Shown: positions 9,237-19,600 of the stretch, one piece after another
Numbering within the stretch: position 1 is the stretch's first letter
How the letters are laid out: each line of letters starts with the position of its first letter
DNA from: Sphingomonadales bacterium
Lineage (GTDB): Bacteria; Pseudomonadota; Alphaproteobacteria; Sphingomonadales; Sphingomonadaceae
Reading direction: 5' to 3'
Assembly: GCA_016714795.1 (NCBI GenBank)
Contig: JADKCA010000003.1
Span: 186,001-250,000 of the forward strand
DNA: 64,000 bases
Notes under the pieces: generated by a model
The model's database searches: none
What the model was told of the DNA's origin: nothing
What the model saw: the letters and a program-made list of their open reading frames with translations, nothing else
Translations under genes and position numbers: made by a program

Positions 9237-9416
9237 GGGGGGACGGCCCCTATCGTGAGTGGAGGCATATTGCCTAGGACAAAATCAACATCTTGCGATA
9301 GGCTGAGAAATTGGCGGGATTGGGGCAAACATTGGGCCAAAATATAGCCTCTGCAGTTGACAAGTGCCCGACAGAACGGGACGCTTCCTTCAACCGCACG
9401 GAACGGGAGAGGGTGA

Positions 9417-9920
9417 ATGGAATCAGCCGGAGTGCCAAACAAGGCCGTGTGAGACCTTTCAGAGCAGGGCTGGTGCCGTGTGCCCGATGTGCTGGATGCG
9501 GCCCAATGCGTGCACGCGCGCGCACGCGCTGGAGCGGCTTCATGCCAGTTCTTGATCCCAATGCGGCCAATGTCCGTGTGTTCTATCTGCTGGAAATGGA
9601 TGCGCTGTTCCGCGAACTCATCCGCCATCCCGCAGCGCTTGCGCTGGTGCGCAGCCTGCTCGGCCCGGATGCTATGGTCTCCAACTTTACCGCCAACATT
9701 GCCCGGCCCGGTTCGCGCTCCATGGCGCTTCATTCGGATCAGTCGCTGGTCGTGCCCGAACCATGGGTCCAATCCTGGGCGATCAACATCATCTGGTGCC
9801 TGACTGATGTAACCTTTGAAAATGCCGGCACGCTTCACATTCCCGGCAGCCAGCATTGGCAGGCCCGCGCGGAAGCGAACCCGCCCGAAGAAGCAGAAGG
9901 GCATAGACCCATGTTTGCGT
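9417..9920 (+). pseudogene. Decayed phytanoyl-CoA dioxygenase (PhyH)-family gene
   Basis: A start (ATG 9417 with GGAGAGGG before it) opens MESAGVPNKAV and is cut by an in-frame TGA at 9450. Past the stop the same frame reads DLSEQGWCRVPDVLDAAQC, a typical PhyH N-terminus. The homology then changes frame in the 9505-9542 region (ALERLHA in another frame) and resumes at 9542 as MPVLDPNAANVRVFYLLEMD. The core holds the Fe(II) motif HSDQ in SMALHSDQSLVVPEPWVQ, then NIIWCLTDVTFENAGTLHIP. It ends abruptly at about 9920 against the glnD stop codon, lacking the second metal histidine. Nonsense codon, frameshifts, a probable internal deletion and 3' truncation together indicate a dead gene. Confidence 0.85.
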
Positions 9921-9924
9921 CGGC

Positions 9925-12675
9925 CTATGCTGCTGCGCTGACAATCTCTTCTCCGGCAGCGGCTTCAAGCCGTTCGGAAATGGCTTTCAACCGTGTTTCG
10001 CTCGTTATTTTTTCACCCGTCAGATCCGTGACATAGAAGGTGTCTACCGCGCGCTCGCCATAAGTGGCGATATGGGCGCTGTGGATTGTGACCTTCGATT
10101 CAAACAGTGCGTAGGCCAGCGCATAGAGCAAGGCCGGGCGGTCCCGCGCGGCGGTTTCGATCACGGTATAGCGGTTGGAGGCGCGGTTATCGATCAACGC
10201 GCTGGGGGCAATGTCGAACGCTTCGGCGCGCAGGCGGTGCATCGGGCGGGCAGCAAGGCGGTTCATCATCTTGTGACGATCCACCAGCGCCTCGCTGATC
10301 GCAACCTTCAGGCGCTCCAGCTGTGCGTCTTCGGCAAAAGGCCGCCCCATCGGATCCTGCACGAGGAAATTGTCAAGCGCGAGCCCGTCCCGCGTGGTGT
10401 GGATGCGTGCGTCGATGATGCTGCCACCCGCCAGATGGATGGCGCCTGCCATGCGATAAAACAGGCCCGGATGGTCTCCGGTCATGATCGTCACCAGCGT
10501 GGCATCGCGCGCGGGATAGACCTGTGCGTCCACATGCAGCGGTTCATCGCCTGCAATCTCCACCTGACGCGCATTGGCGGCCAGCACATCGTCTGCTTCG
10601 GCAACCCAGTAGCTATCCGGCATCCGTTTGCGCCATGCTTCGAACCGAGCCGCATCCCAGCCCAGCGCGGTCCGCAGCGCATCCTGCTTGGCAGCGATGC
10701 GTTCCTTGCGCCCGGTCTGCTTATGGCCAAGGCGCAACACTTCCTCGGTCGCTTCGAACAGGTTGGAGAGCAATTGCCGCTTCCAGCCATTCCACACACC
10801 GGGGCCGACCGCGCGAATGTCCACCACAGTCAGCGCCAGCAGCAGCCGCAGCCGCTCCGGTGATTGCACGACCTGCACGAAATCGAGAATTGTCTTGAAG
10901 TCAGACAGGTCACGCTTGAACGCCGTGTCTGACATGAGCAAATGCGTGCGCACCAGCCACGCCACCGTTTCGGTTTCTGCGGCGGACAGGCCGAAGCGCG
11001 GGCAGAGCTTCATCGCCACTTCCGCACCCAGCACCGAATGATCGCCGCCGCGCCCCTTGGCAATATCGTGCAGCAGCACCGCGACATAGAGCACACGGCG
11101 TGAAATAACCTGGCGCAGGATGGCGGTGGCGAGCGGATGATCTTCCCCCAAATCACCCTTTTCGATGCGAGACAGCAGGCCGATGGCACGGATCGAATGC
11201 TCGTCCACGGTATAATGGTGATACATGTCGAACTGCATCTGGGCGACAACGCGGCCAAAATCCGGCACGAAGCGCCCGAACACGCTGGCGTCGTTCATCC
11301 AGCGCAGCACCGTGGCCGCGTCTTTGTGCGATGTCAGGATACCCATGAACAACGCATTGGCGTTTGGATCATTGCGCACCTTGGCGTCGATCAGCTTGGC
11401 ATCGCGATTGGCCACGCGCATCGCCTGCGGATGAATTTCCAGCCCGTGCTGGTCAGCCAGCGCGAACAGTTCGATCAGCCGGACCGGGTCTTCGGCAAAC
11501 CAGCTGTCACGCGGCAGAGCGAGCCGCCCGCGATCCAGCACAAATCCGCTGAGATTGCGCGGCGCGCGGCGGAATCCGGCAAGCGAGAAGAAGCGCTTTT
11601 TCTGGCCTTCGCTCTCATCCAGATTGGCCAGAAACAGACCGGTGAGATCACCCACTTGCTTCGCGGTCAGGAAATAATGCTGCATGAAGCGTTCGACAGG
11701 CGAGCGGCCCGGCCGCTCGACATAGCGCATCCGCTCTGCAATTTCGCGCTGCACGTCAAAGGTCAGCCGCTCTTCGGGGCGGCGTGCGATCAGGTGGAGG
11801 TGGCAGCGCACCGCCCAGAAGAAATTTTCTGCCTTCTGGAACTGGCGCAACTCCTGCCGGGTGAGCAGCCCGCGCTCCACCAGTTCGGAGACATCATCTA
11901 CGCGGTGCATATACTTACCGATCCAGAACAGGGCGTGCAGATCGCGCAAGCCACCCTTCCCTTCCTTCAGATTCGGCTCCACGACGTAGCGGCTGTCGCC
12001 CATCCTCTTGTGGCGCGCATCGCGCTCTGCCAGCTTGTCTGTGATGAAGACGCGCGCCGTGCCTGCCACCACCTCGGTCTGGAATCGGGCGACGGCCTCA
12101 TCATAGAGCGCGGTATCGCCCCAGACATAGCGCGCCTCCAGCAAGGCGGTGCGGATCGTGAGATCGCTCTTCGCCATGCGGACCATATCATCGAGCGAGC
12201 GGATCGAATGCCCCACCTTCATGCCCAGATCCCACAATGTATAGAGGATCGATTCGATGACCTGTTCAGACCAGCCGGTCTGCTTCCACGGGGTGATGAA
12301 GGCGATATCCACATCCGAAAAGGGCGCCATTTCCCCGCGCCCGTAACCGCCGACAGCCACCAGCACGATCCGTTCCGCCGCTGTGGGGTTGTTGAGGTGA
12401 TACATGCGCTGGGTGGTGAAATCATAAGCGAGCCGCAGCACCTGATCGGTCAGGAAGGCGTAGGAGGACGCAATGTCCCGCCCGGCAGTCGGATGCGCAT
12501 CCAGCCGCGCGGCGATTTCGGCGCGCCCAGCCTCCAGCGCGGGCTTGAGCACCCGCACCAGCGCATTGCGCATGGCGGTGTCTCCCGCAGGCTCGATCTC
12601 TTCGAGCGCGGAGACGAGCGCGCGGCGATCAATGATGGCGCGGCGGTTGGTGATCTGTTCGGAGCGGATTGACAT
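9925..12675 (-). CDS. glnD: [Protein-PII] uridylyltransferase / uridylyl-removing enzyme
   Basis: Nitrogen sensor that uridylylates PII proteins under nitrogen limitation and removes UMP when glutamine is plentiful. The 916-residue protein has the full domain set: nucleotidyltransferase core GGYGRGEMAPFSDVDI (about 109-124), the GlnD linker with YVVEPNLKEGKGGLRDLHAL, an HD hydrolase domain (LLHDIAKGRGGDHS near residue 530), and two C-terminal ACT domains (ATLVTIMTGDHPGLFYRMAG and TVIETAARDRPALLYALAYA) that bind glutamine. The length fits the alphaproteobacterial enzyme. The stop codon abuts the PhyH remnant, and the 5' end is divergent from the frameshifted exported protein. Confidence 0.97.
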   Translation of the reverse strand: MSIRSEQITNRRAIIDRRALVSALEEIEPAGDTAMRNALVRVLKPALEAGRAEIAARLDAHPTAGRDIASSYAFLTDQVLRLAYDFTTQRMYHLNNPTAAERIVLVAVGGYGRGEMAPFSDVDIAFITPWKQTGWSEQVIESILYTLWDLGMKVGHSIRSLDDMVRMAKSDLTIRTALLEARYVWGDTALYDEAVARFQTEVVAGTARVFITDKLAERDARHKRMGDSRYVVEPNLKEGKGGLRDLHALFWIGKYMHRVDDVSELVERGLLTRQELRQFQKAENFFWAVRCHLHLIARRPEERLTFDVQREIAERMRYVERPGRSPVERFMQHYFLTAKQVGDLTGLFLANLDESEGQKKRFFSLAGFRRAPRNLSGFVLDRGRLALPRDSWFAEDPVRLIELFALADQHGLEIHPQAMRVANRDAKLIDAKVRNDPNANALFMGILTSHKDAATVLRWMNDASVFGRFVPDFGRVVAQMQFDMYHHYTVDEHSIRAIGLLSRIEKGDLGEDHPLATAILRQVISRRVLYVAVLLHDIAKGRGGDHSVLGAEVAMKLCPRFGLSAAETETVAWLVRTHLLMSDTAFKRDLSDFKTILDFVQVVQSPERLRLLLALTVVDIRAVGPGVWNGWKRQLLSNLFEATEEVLRLGHKQTGRKERIAAKQDALRTALGWDAARFEAWRKRMPDSYWVAEADDVLAANARQVEIAGDEPLHVDAQVYPARDATLVTIMTGDHPGLFYRMAGAIHLAGGSIIDARIHTTRDGLALDNFLVQDPMGRPFAEDAQLERLKVAISEALVDRHKMMNRLAARPMHRLRAEAFDIAPSALIDNRASNRYTVIETAARDRPALLYALAYALFESKVTIHSAHIATYGERAVDTFYVTDLTGEKITSETRLKAISERLEAAAGEEIVSAAA

Positions 12676-12742
12676 GGGTTGTGGCTATGCCGGTTTTCGG
12701 CAAGAAGGTCATCAAGAAACAGGGTTTTGGGGAGGCGTATCG

Positions 12743-14604
12743 ATGGCAGGACAATTCTGGAAGGCGGCTTTGCTGCTGGAGATGGCCGCTGCGCCGCTTG
12801 CTGCGCAGGACAAGGCACCCCCGTCGATCAAAGCTGTCATGCCCCCGCAGCCCGTTCCGGTGAAGTTTCCGGACCGGAGTCTTTATGGAAAAGTGCTGGT
12901 AGACGCGACCAAAGCCTTGGCAGAGGGGAAGGCGGACAAGGCGGTCGAACTTCTCGAAACCGAAAGCCGCAGCTTCACTTTCACCGGGCCGGATGCGATG
13001 CTCCAGCACGCCGTGGTGGCCGACCTGATTACCCTCTTGGCCTATTCCGATCCGGCCAAGGCCCAAATGCGCTATGACGCCTGGGTAAAGGCGGCCCCCG
13101 ATCCGTCAAACCAGTCTCCGCTGGACCTGTTGCGTATGCCAGTTCTGAGCCGCCTGCACCTCTTGCACGGCAAGGCCGAAAATGCGCGAGCAGTGATTGC
13201 CGCTCATAGTGGCGTGCGGGATGCACTGGTGGAGCAGTATCGTGCGAAAGTCGAAGCCGATTTGAAGGCCAAGATCCGCAAGAAGAACAAATATTATCCC
13301 GAAGATACGGCCTTCCGGCTGGCGATGGAGCGCTTCAGCACCAGCATACGCCTTTCGGAATTCCTGATCGAAGCACATGAGCGAGGGGACGTGGCCTTTG
13401 CAGACTTCACGCCGCAGAGCCGCAACCCCTTCTTCAACAATGATTCAACGCTGAATCTGCACAGCAGCTTTTCCTGTCCTGCGCATCATCCGGCCTCAGC
13501 CCCCAGGACTGGATGGTGGCCGATATAGGGTTTGACCGGGTCAAGCGCTCCATGATCGCCATCCCCTTTGCCGCATCCGGAACCGCCGTCATCGAGCCGA
13601 TGCTGGAAGCGCTCGAGAAGGTCAACATCTCGATCTCTGGCATGAGAGACATTACAGAGCGGCAGCGCGTCCTGTTGCGCTGCACGCGGTCCACGCCCCC
13701 GATTTCGGCAGCTGAAGCCATGCCGGACTATACCTATTTGCGGACATATCTGCTGCCTTTGGTTCCTGACCCCGATGCGGAGGTCAATTTCAACATTTTT
13801 AGAGACCCGATCAGCAATCTGGTGCGGGACAAGAACTGGGTCACCCTTCTCAACTACGCCTATTCGCCCTTTACTGCCGTGCCGGAGAAGTTCGGACCAG
13901 CTCAGCGCGCCCTTCTTACCGCACTGGAGACCATGCCCAAGCCGGACCCCGTGGCGATTGCCATTGTGAAAATCTGGATGTTACCCGATTCGTCTCCGGG
14001 AGAAGTGTGGCGGACCCGCAATCAACTGCCGCTTTACAGCGAAGCCGTGAACCAGCTGAAAGATGTTCCTTCCATGCCGCCGCGTGTGCGGGCCTTTCAT
14101 GACTTCAGACTGGCCTCCATGCACGAAATCGTGGGGGATGCCGTTGCCGCCGAAGCCATTTATCGCACCATCGTTGCGCGTGCGCCCAAGGAGCTGGAAG
14201 AAAAATCGAGCGAAGTGATGCGTGCTCGTCTGCGGCTCGCGGCGATCACGGAAGCGTCAGGCCGATTTGCCGAATCTGCGGAACTTTTCCAAGCGCGGGG
14301 CCTCAGCCCGGGACAATGCTCGCTGTATCAGAGCCGCCCCGTCATCACGAGTTTTCAGCTGCCCGATTATCCATCCATGGCGCTCCGCCGCGAGGTGCAG
14401 GGCAATGTCCAGTTCGAATTTGATCTGAACGAAACCGGCAAGCCCGACAATTTCCGCGTGCTCGCCTCTACGCCGCCCTTCGTGTTCGACAAGGATACGA
14501 TCCGCAGCTTTTCCAAGGCCAGCTTCGCACCGGCCACACGCGGCGGCAAGGCATTGCCGTGCGAGGCAGCGATCCAGAGCTTTACATGGCGGATTCCGGA
14601 TTGA
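12743..14604 (+). pseudogene. Exported protein with TonB C-terminal-like domain, disrupted by a frameshift
   Basis: The ATG at 12743 has GGGGAGG seven bases upstream and opens a signal-peptide-like N-terminus (AGQFWKAALLLEMAAAPLAAQ). The frame runs through a mostly helical region to about 13450. It then drifts into a non-coding-looking tail ending at 13528, while the frame reaching 14604 is already coding before its first ATG (AQQLFLSCASSGLSPQDW at about 13460-13512). The frameshift therefore lies near 13441-13465. The downstream part ends in a TonB_C-like fold (FQLPDYPSMALRREVQGNVQ, then FEFDLNETGKPDNFRVLAS). Together it is about 620 codons. It could be two translated fragments, a real pseudogene or an assembly error. 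Function unknown. Confidence 0.72.
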
Positions 14605-14613
14605 TGCGGGGGC

Positions 14614-15315
14614 TTACGCCTCCAGTTCACCCTGATATTTGAGCTCCAGATAACGGCCTTGCGTCGCCAATTTGTGCAGGTCTCCTGAGGCGAGTTGAAC
14701 GCTCATGCGTTGCAATTCGCTGTCTACAACGGATAATCCATCCACCAGCTGCCGGTCCGGATTGAGGCCATCCAGCCCCTCCTTGCGCATCGCGACCGGC
14801 ACGCGCTGATAACCCGTCACCAGTTCGGGCAGTTCGTCTGCCAACAGGCGACGAATTTCCAGCGCGGCGGGTTCTTTCTCATCAAGCGCACGCAACTGGT
14901 CGCTCAGCGTTTCGAGCTTGAGACCGATGCCATCAACCAGCTTTTGTGCGGGCGCTGGCAAGGCCTTGCGCTGACTGGCAAGCCATTCCTCGGTGCTGAT
15001 CGGCAGCATGGAAAGCGCCGTCTTGGGCAGATCGCTGGCAGAGCCAGATCCCCCGCGCGGAAAAGCGAGCAGGCCAATCGCCCCGAACAGGAACAGCAGC
15101 GCGACGATGATGACCCCAGTCACACCCAGAGGCGCAATCGCAAGCCCCCACACCATCGCCGCCAGTGCAAGCGCGATCGTATAGAGAATAACCCGCGTCA
15201 GCCGCTGCCGCGCAGTCCGCACCTGCCGCTTGCTCGCCCGAACGACGAGCCGGGATTCGGCATCCACCCGGTTGAGCAGCTCTTCCGCGCGCTGGAGAAT
15301 ACGATCCGATTCCAT
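14614..15315 (-). CDS. XpaC-like membrane protein, partner of TelA
   Basis: 233 residues. Residues 1-40 are charged and helical (RILQRAEELLNRVDAESRLV), then two adjacent transmembrane segments follow (about 42-62 and 65-85, ending LLAFPRGG), then a cytoplasmic helical domain of about 145 residues. The layout resembles the XpaC-type proteins (5-bromo-4-chloroindolyl phosphate hydrolysis protein family) that are encoded next to TelA. It starts three bases after the telA stop, so the two are surely co-transcribed. The molecular role is unknown. The XpaC assignment rests on architecture and neighbourhood rather than on a diagnostic motif. Confidence 0.72.
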   Translation of the reverse strand: MESDRILQRAEELLNRVDAESRLVVRASKRQVRTARQRLTRVILYTIALALAAMVWGLAIAPLGVTGVIIVALLFLFGAIGLLAFPRGGSGSASDLPKTALSMLPISTEEWLASQRKALPAPAQKLVDGIGLKLETLSDQLRALDEKEPAALEIRRLLADELPELVTGYQRVPVAMRKEGLDGLNPDRQLVDGLSVVDSELQRMSVQLASGDLHKLATQGRYLELKYQGELEA

Positions 15316-15318
15316 CGC

Positions 15319-16515
15319 TTAGGCCTCCGGCGCGAACGGATCGGGCTCGCTCTTGTCAATCGCGGCCTGCGCCTGACCTTGCGCGCGCGCGATATAGCCC
15401 TTGGATTTTTCCACTTCGCTGGACAGCGTATCGACTGTGGTTTTCATCGAGATCAGCGCCTTGCCCTTGAACTCATCAATCTGGTCCATCGTCAGATAGA
15501 TGTTCTGGAAGGCGCGTTGCAGCGTTTCCAGCGGGATGGTGCTGGCGGCGGCCTGTTCATGAATCGTGGCCGTCTGCGTCTTCAGCAGTTCGCCCGTGGA
15601 CTCGATGATGTTCGCCGTGGTGGTGTTGAGCGCAGTGATCTGTTCCAGAACCAGCTTCTGCCCCACTAGCGCCTGCGCCACCGTTACCGCCGTGCGCAGC
15701 GCCGCCACGGTGGTGGTGGAGGCGCGGTCCACGCCCTTGATCAGCTCGACATTATTCTTCTTGACCAAATCAAGCGCAAGATAACCCTGCACACTGACCG
15801 CCATTTGGGTGAGCAGATCCTGCGTGCGTTGGCGCGTGTAGAACAACGCATTTTCGCGGATCGCCTTCGCCTTGGCGGGCTCTGCAATCTCCAGATCGGC
15901 GGCCTTGGCCTCAAGCTTGCCATCAAGTGCCTTGGCGATGTGGACCATTTGCTCCAGCCGCCCCATCGCGCCCCACAAAGTCTGACGCTCGACATCGATG
16001 GCGGCATTGTCTTTCAGCAGCTCATCCTTGCCGGAAGACAGATGACTGAGGATCGCAGCGATATGGCCCTGGCTGGACTTGTAACTGTCGAAATAGGTCT
16101 TCAGATTATTGCCGAACGGTATGATGCCAAACAGCTTGCGCGGGCGCATCAGATCACCCTTGGCTCCGGGGTCCAGATCCTCGATGGTGCGGCGCAGCTG
16201 AGCCAGATCAGCCCCCACGCCTGCATCCTTGTCCATCGCGCGCACCGGTCGATCCAGAAAACGGTTGGACTGGCCCGCCGCCTCGGCAATTTCCGCACGG
16301 CCCATAGTGGTGAGTTGGTCCACCTTCTTGCCGAACTCCGGTGAATTGGGGTCCAGTGCCGCAAGATCAGCTACAAAGGCCTCTGCCTTGGCATCCAGCG
16401 CGGACTTCACCTCATCCTTGACAGGAACAAGCCCGACAGCCTTTTCTGGCGCAATAACGGGAACCGCTTCCGGCGGCGTCAGCGTGATGGTGGGGGCAAC
16501 GGCTTCACTCGACAC
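15319..16515 (-). CDS. telA: TelA-family toxic-anion-resistance protein
   Basis: 398 residues of mostly helical, soluble protein with the TelA-family signature regions FLDRPVRAMDKD, LFGIIPFGNNLKTYFDSYKS, HIAAILSHLSSGKDELLKDN and RTQDLLTQMAVSVQGYLALD. The family is linked to tellurite and cell-envelope stress tolerance, but the biochemical activity is not established. I chose GTG 16515 because GGGAGA sits six bases upstream and the domain begins soon after; the longer open frame upstream would run over the divergent gene's promoter. It is first in a two-gene operon with the XpaC-like protein and is divergent from the CHAT-TPR gene. Confidence 0.88.
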   Translation of the reverse strand: MSSEAVAPTITLTPPEAVPVIAPEKAVGLVPVKDEVKSALDAKAEAFVADLAALDPNSPEFGKKVDQLTTMGRAEIAEAAGQSNRFLDRPVRAMDKDAGVGADLAQLRRTIEDLDPGAKGDLMRPRKLFGIIPFGNNLKTYFDSYKSSQGHIAAILSHLSSGKDELLKDNAAIDVERQTLWGAMGRLEQMVHIAKALDGKLEAKAADLEIAEPAKAKAIRENALFYTRQRTQDLLTQMAVSVQGYLALDLVKKNNVELIKGVDRASTTTVAALRTAVTVAQALVGQKLVLEQITALNTTTANIIESTGELLKTQTATIHEQAAASTIPLETLQRAFQNIYLTMDQIDEFKGKALISMKTTVDTLSSEVEKSKGYIARAQGQAQAAIDKSEPDPFAPEA

Positions 16516-16668
16516 ATCAGGTCTCCCAAACAAAGGCGCTGCCAATATGGGGTAAATATCTGTATTATTCAAGTAACACACTGGGAAATCGGCGTGCGAA
16601 GGATTTTGTCCTAGACGGTGCGGAATTGCCGCGCGAGAAACAGGCATAAAAAGTAGACCGGAGGAACC

Positions 16669-19600
16669 ATGCCCACGCTCGCCCGCAGCCTTGCGCTGGC
16701 CCTGTTCGCATCTCAGCTCGTCGCAGCCCCATCCCTCGCGCGCAAGGCGAAGACGGAAGAGACGGTGACGCGCGATGCGCTGTCCGTCCTGATCGAAAAG
16801 ATAGACATGGCCGTGCAGGATAATCGCGCGGAAGAAGCCAGCCTGCTGGCGCTCGACATGCTGGCACGGCTCGATAATCTGGCACCCGCCGCCGACCTGG
16901 AGAAGCGCAACAGCGCCATCGTCTCTGCGCAATATGCCTTCAAGGTCGCTGGTCGCATTGCGGACGAACGCGCCGCCATCCAGCTGCACAAGGCCGTTTC
17001 CGAACAGCAATATGGCGTTGCCAGCCGGGAGGCAGACTATATCCTGCCCGATGTGGCGGACAATCTGCGGCGCGAAGGCCGTACAGGAGATGGCGAGCGC
17101 GTGTTGCGCGATGCCATTGCCGAACGGATCAGACTATTGCCCGCCGGAGATCCGCGGATCATTGACCTCCACAAAGGGCTGGCCACCTATCTGGAGGAAT
17201 CCTCCCGCCTGTCGGGCGCAGTGGAGGTGCAACGCGAGGTGCTGGCCCTGCAAACGCGATACCACCCCGATGAGCACCGCGCCTTGCTGAACACGACCCG
17301 AGACCTGTGCTGGAATCTGGGGCAATTGGGACGCTATGCCGAAAGCATCAGCCTGCTGCGCGCGGCCATTCCCAAGGCGGAAGATTATTGGCGCTCCACC
17401 GGCGCGACCGAGGAGTATAATGGCAGTTTCGACAGCATGGGTGCGGCCATGCTGATCGCGGATTTCCAGTCTTTGCTCGCCGACCAGCTGGGGGCCGAAG
17501 GGCCAAGCGAAGAAGCGGATAAATTATTTCAGGCGTCACTTGCGTGGCGCAATCGATATCAGTCGCGCCCGACACCGATCGTGGCACGCGCTCATAACGC
17601 CATGGCCTTCCGCCAGAATTTCCAGGGCCGCTTTGCTGAAGCGGAGGTGAATGCCCGCACCGCGCTTGACATCATGGGCGAACCCGACGAGCCGGACATC
17701 ACCATCGCCAAGTATAAATATAACCTCGCCGCTGCCCTGCTGGGACAGGGCAAGGCGGAAGAGGCCATTCCTCTGCTGCGTTATGGCGTGCCCGTGCAGC
17801 GCAAGCAGTTTCCGGATGATCACCCCGATCTGGCGATATTGCTCTCCACCTTGTCAAGCGCACTGGCGCAAGTGCCGGGCAATGAGGAAGAAGCGATGGC
17901 GCTCGCCACCGAGGCCGCCCGCATTGCGCGCAAGCATCGAGATGCGCGCATTGCGGGCGGCTACAAGGATAGCGTTGCAGATGCCGGAGCTGCCGCAATG
18001 ACGCGCGCCATCGGCGGCGATGTCTCCACCCGCGATCCGCTCTCGATGGCCTATGGTGCTGTTCTGCGCGCCACATGGCCCAATCTGGGCAAGGGTGCGG
18101 ACGATGCCGCGCTCGTCTCTTCGGCATTCATCGCCGCGCAGGATCTGGAACAGTCCGTTGCGGGTCAGGCCATGGCTGAAGCCGCCGCGCGTTCCATGGG
18201 CGGCAGCGGTCCGCTAGGCATTCTGGTGGAGCAACGTCAGGCGCTCGTTGCGCGGACCCGCGCCGAAAATACCGCACTCGCCAACGCGCTGGCGAGCGGG
18301 GAAGCCGCCCGCATAGACCGCGCGCGTGCAAAACTCAGCGGCTCCGCATCTGAACTGGCCAAGGCCGATGCGGCCATCCGCGCGCAGTTTCCGGACTATG
18401 AAGCGATGGTCTCTCCCGCCGCACTGGATGTGGCGGGCGTGCAAAGCCGCCTCAAGCCGGGGGAGGCCCTGCTGTTGATCGTGCCACATGGCGACACGGT
18501 TTATGCCTTTGCGGTGACAAAGACTGGCCTCAAGGCCCATCGCACGGTTGGCGCGGTGGAGGACGTGCGCGCGCAGGTCCGCCGTCTGCGCTGCCGGGTG
18601 GATGAAGCGAGTTGCACCTCTGAAGCCGATCTGGATGCGAGCGCCACCGATGCCGCCACCCGCGAAGGTCTGGACGAATTCTTCCCCCGCTATGACCGCC
18701 GCGCCGCCTATGATCTGTACCGCACCCTTGTTGCCCCGCTGGAGCCGGTTCTGGCGCAGACCAGGACAGTTTTCCTCACCGCCTCTGGCGATCTGAGCGG
18801 CCTGCCCTTCCCCATGCTGGTGACGGACCTGCCAGAGGATGCGCCCGCCGAACCCTCTGATGCCGCCAGCCTGCTCAAAACCAAGTGGTTGGGGGACCGG
18901 TTCGGCCTTGTTGTGCTCCCTGCCGTTTCCGCGCTCAAGGCGACACGCCCGCTGCCGGGGCAGAGGCCAAGCGCAGGCACCGTCAGCTTTCTGGGCTATG
19001 GCGCGCCGACTCTGGGCGGCACTTCTGGAACGACACGCAGCGCAACCGCAGGCCGCAGGCGGTTCCGCAGCGGCATCATGCAGTTGCGCGGCACTGGCCC
19101 CGATGCACTGCGCGCGCTTGATCCGCTGCCCGGCACAGAGATTGAGCTGAAGGCGATGGCGGGCGTGCTCTCCGCCCAGCGGGGTGCAGTGCGGCTTGGC
19201 CCGGCCGCCACCGAAGACGCATTTCGCACCGATCCGCGTCTGGGCGGCGCGCGCGTGCTCGCCATTGCCACTCACGGCCTGTTGCCGCGCGAACTGGATG
19301 GCAATGCAGAGCCTGCCCTTGTCTTCACACCCCCTGCCACCGCCAGCGCACTGGACGATGGTCTGTTGACCGCCAGCGAGGCCGCCCAACTCAAGTTGAC
19401 CGCCGAATGGGTCATCCTCTCTGCCTGCAACACAGCAGCAGCAGACGGCACGCCGGGCGCGCAGAGCCTGTCCGGCCTCGCCCGTTCCTTCCTGCATGCC
19501 GGTGCTCAGGCCTTACTGGCGAGTCACTGGCGAGTCTCTGATGAGGTGACGGCGGCCCTCACGGTTGAAACCTTGCGCCTGCGCCGGACCCAATTGCTCG

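Noticed and set aside
9233..9904. 223-codon minus-strand open frame between the DUF2279-like gene and glnD
   Set aside because: The opposite strand carries clear PhyH-family homology broken by a stop and frameshifts, so the minus frame is its shadow.
11137..12672. 511-codon open frame on the plus strand
   Set aside because: Antisense to glnD, which has all expected domains.
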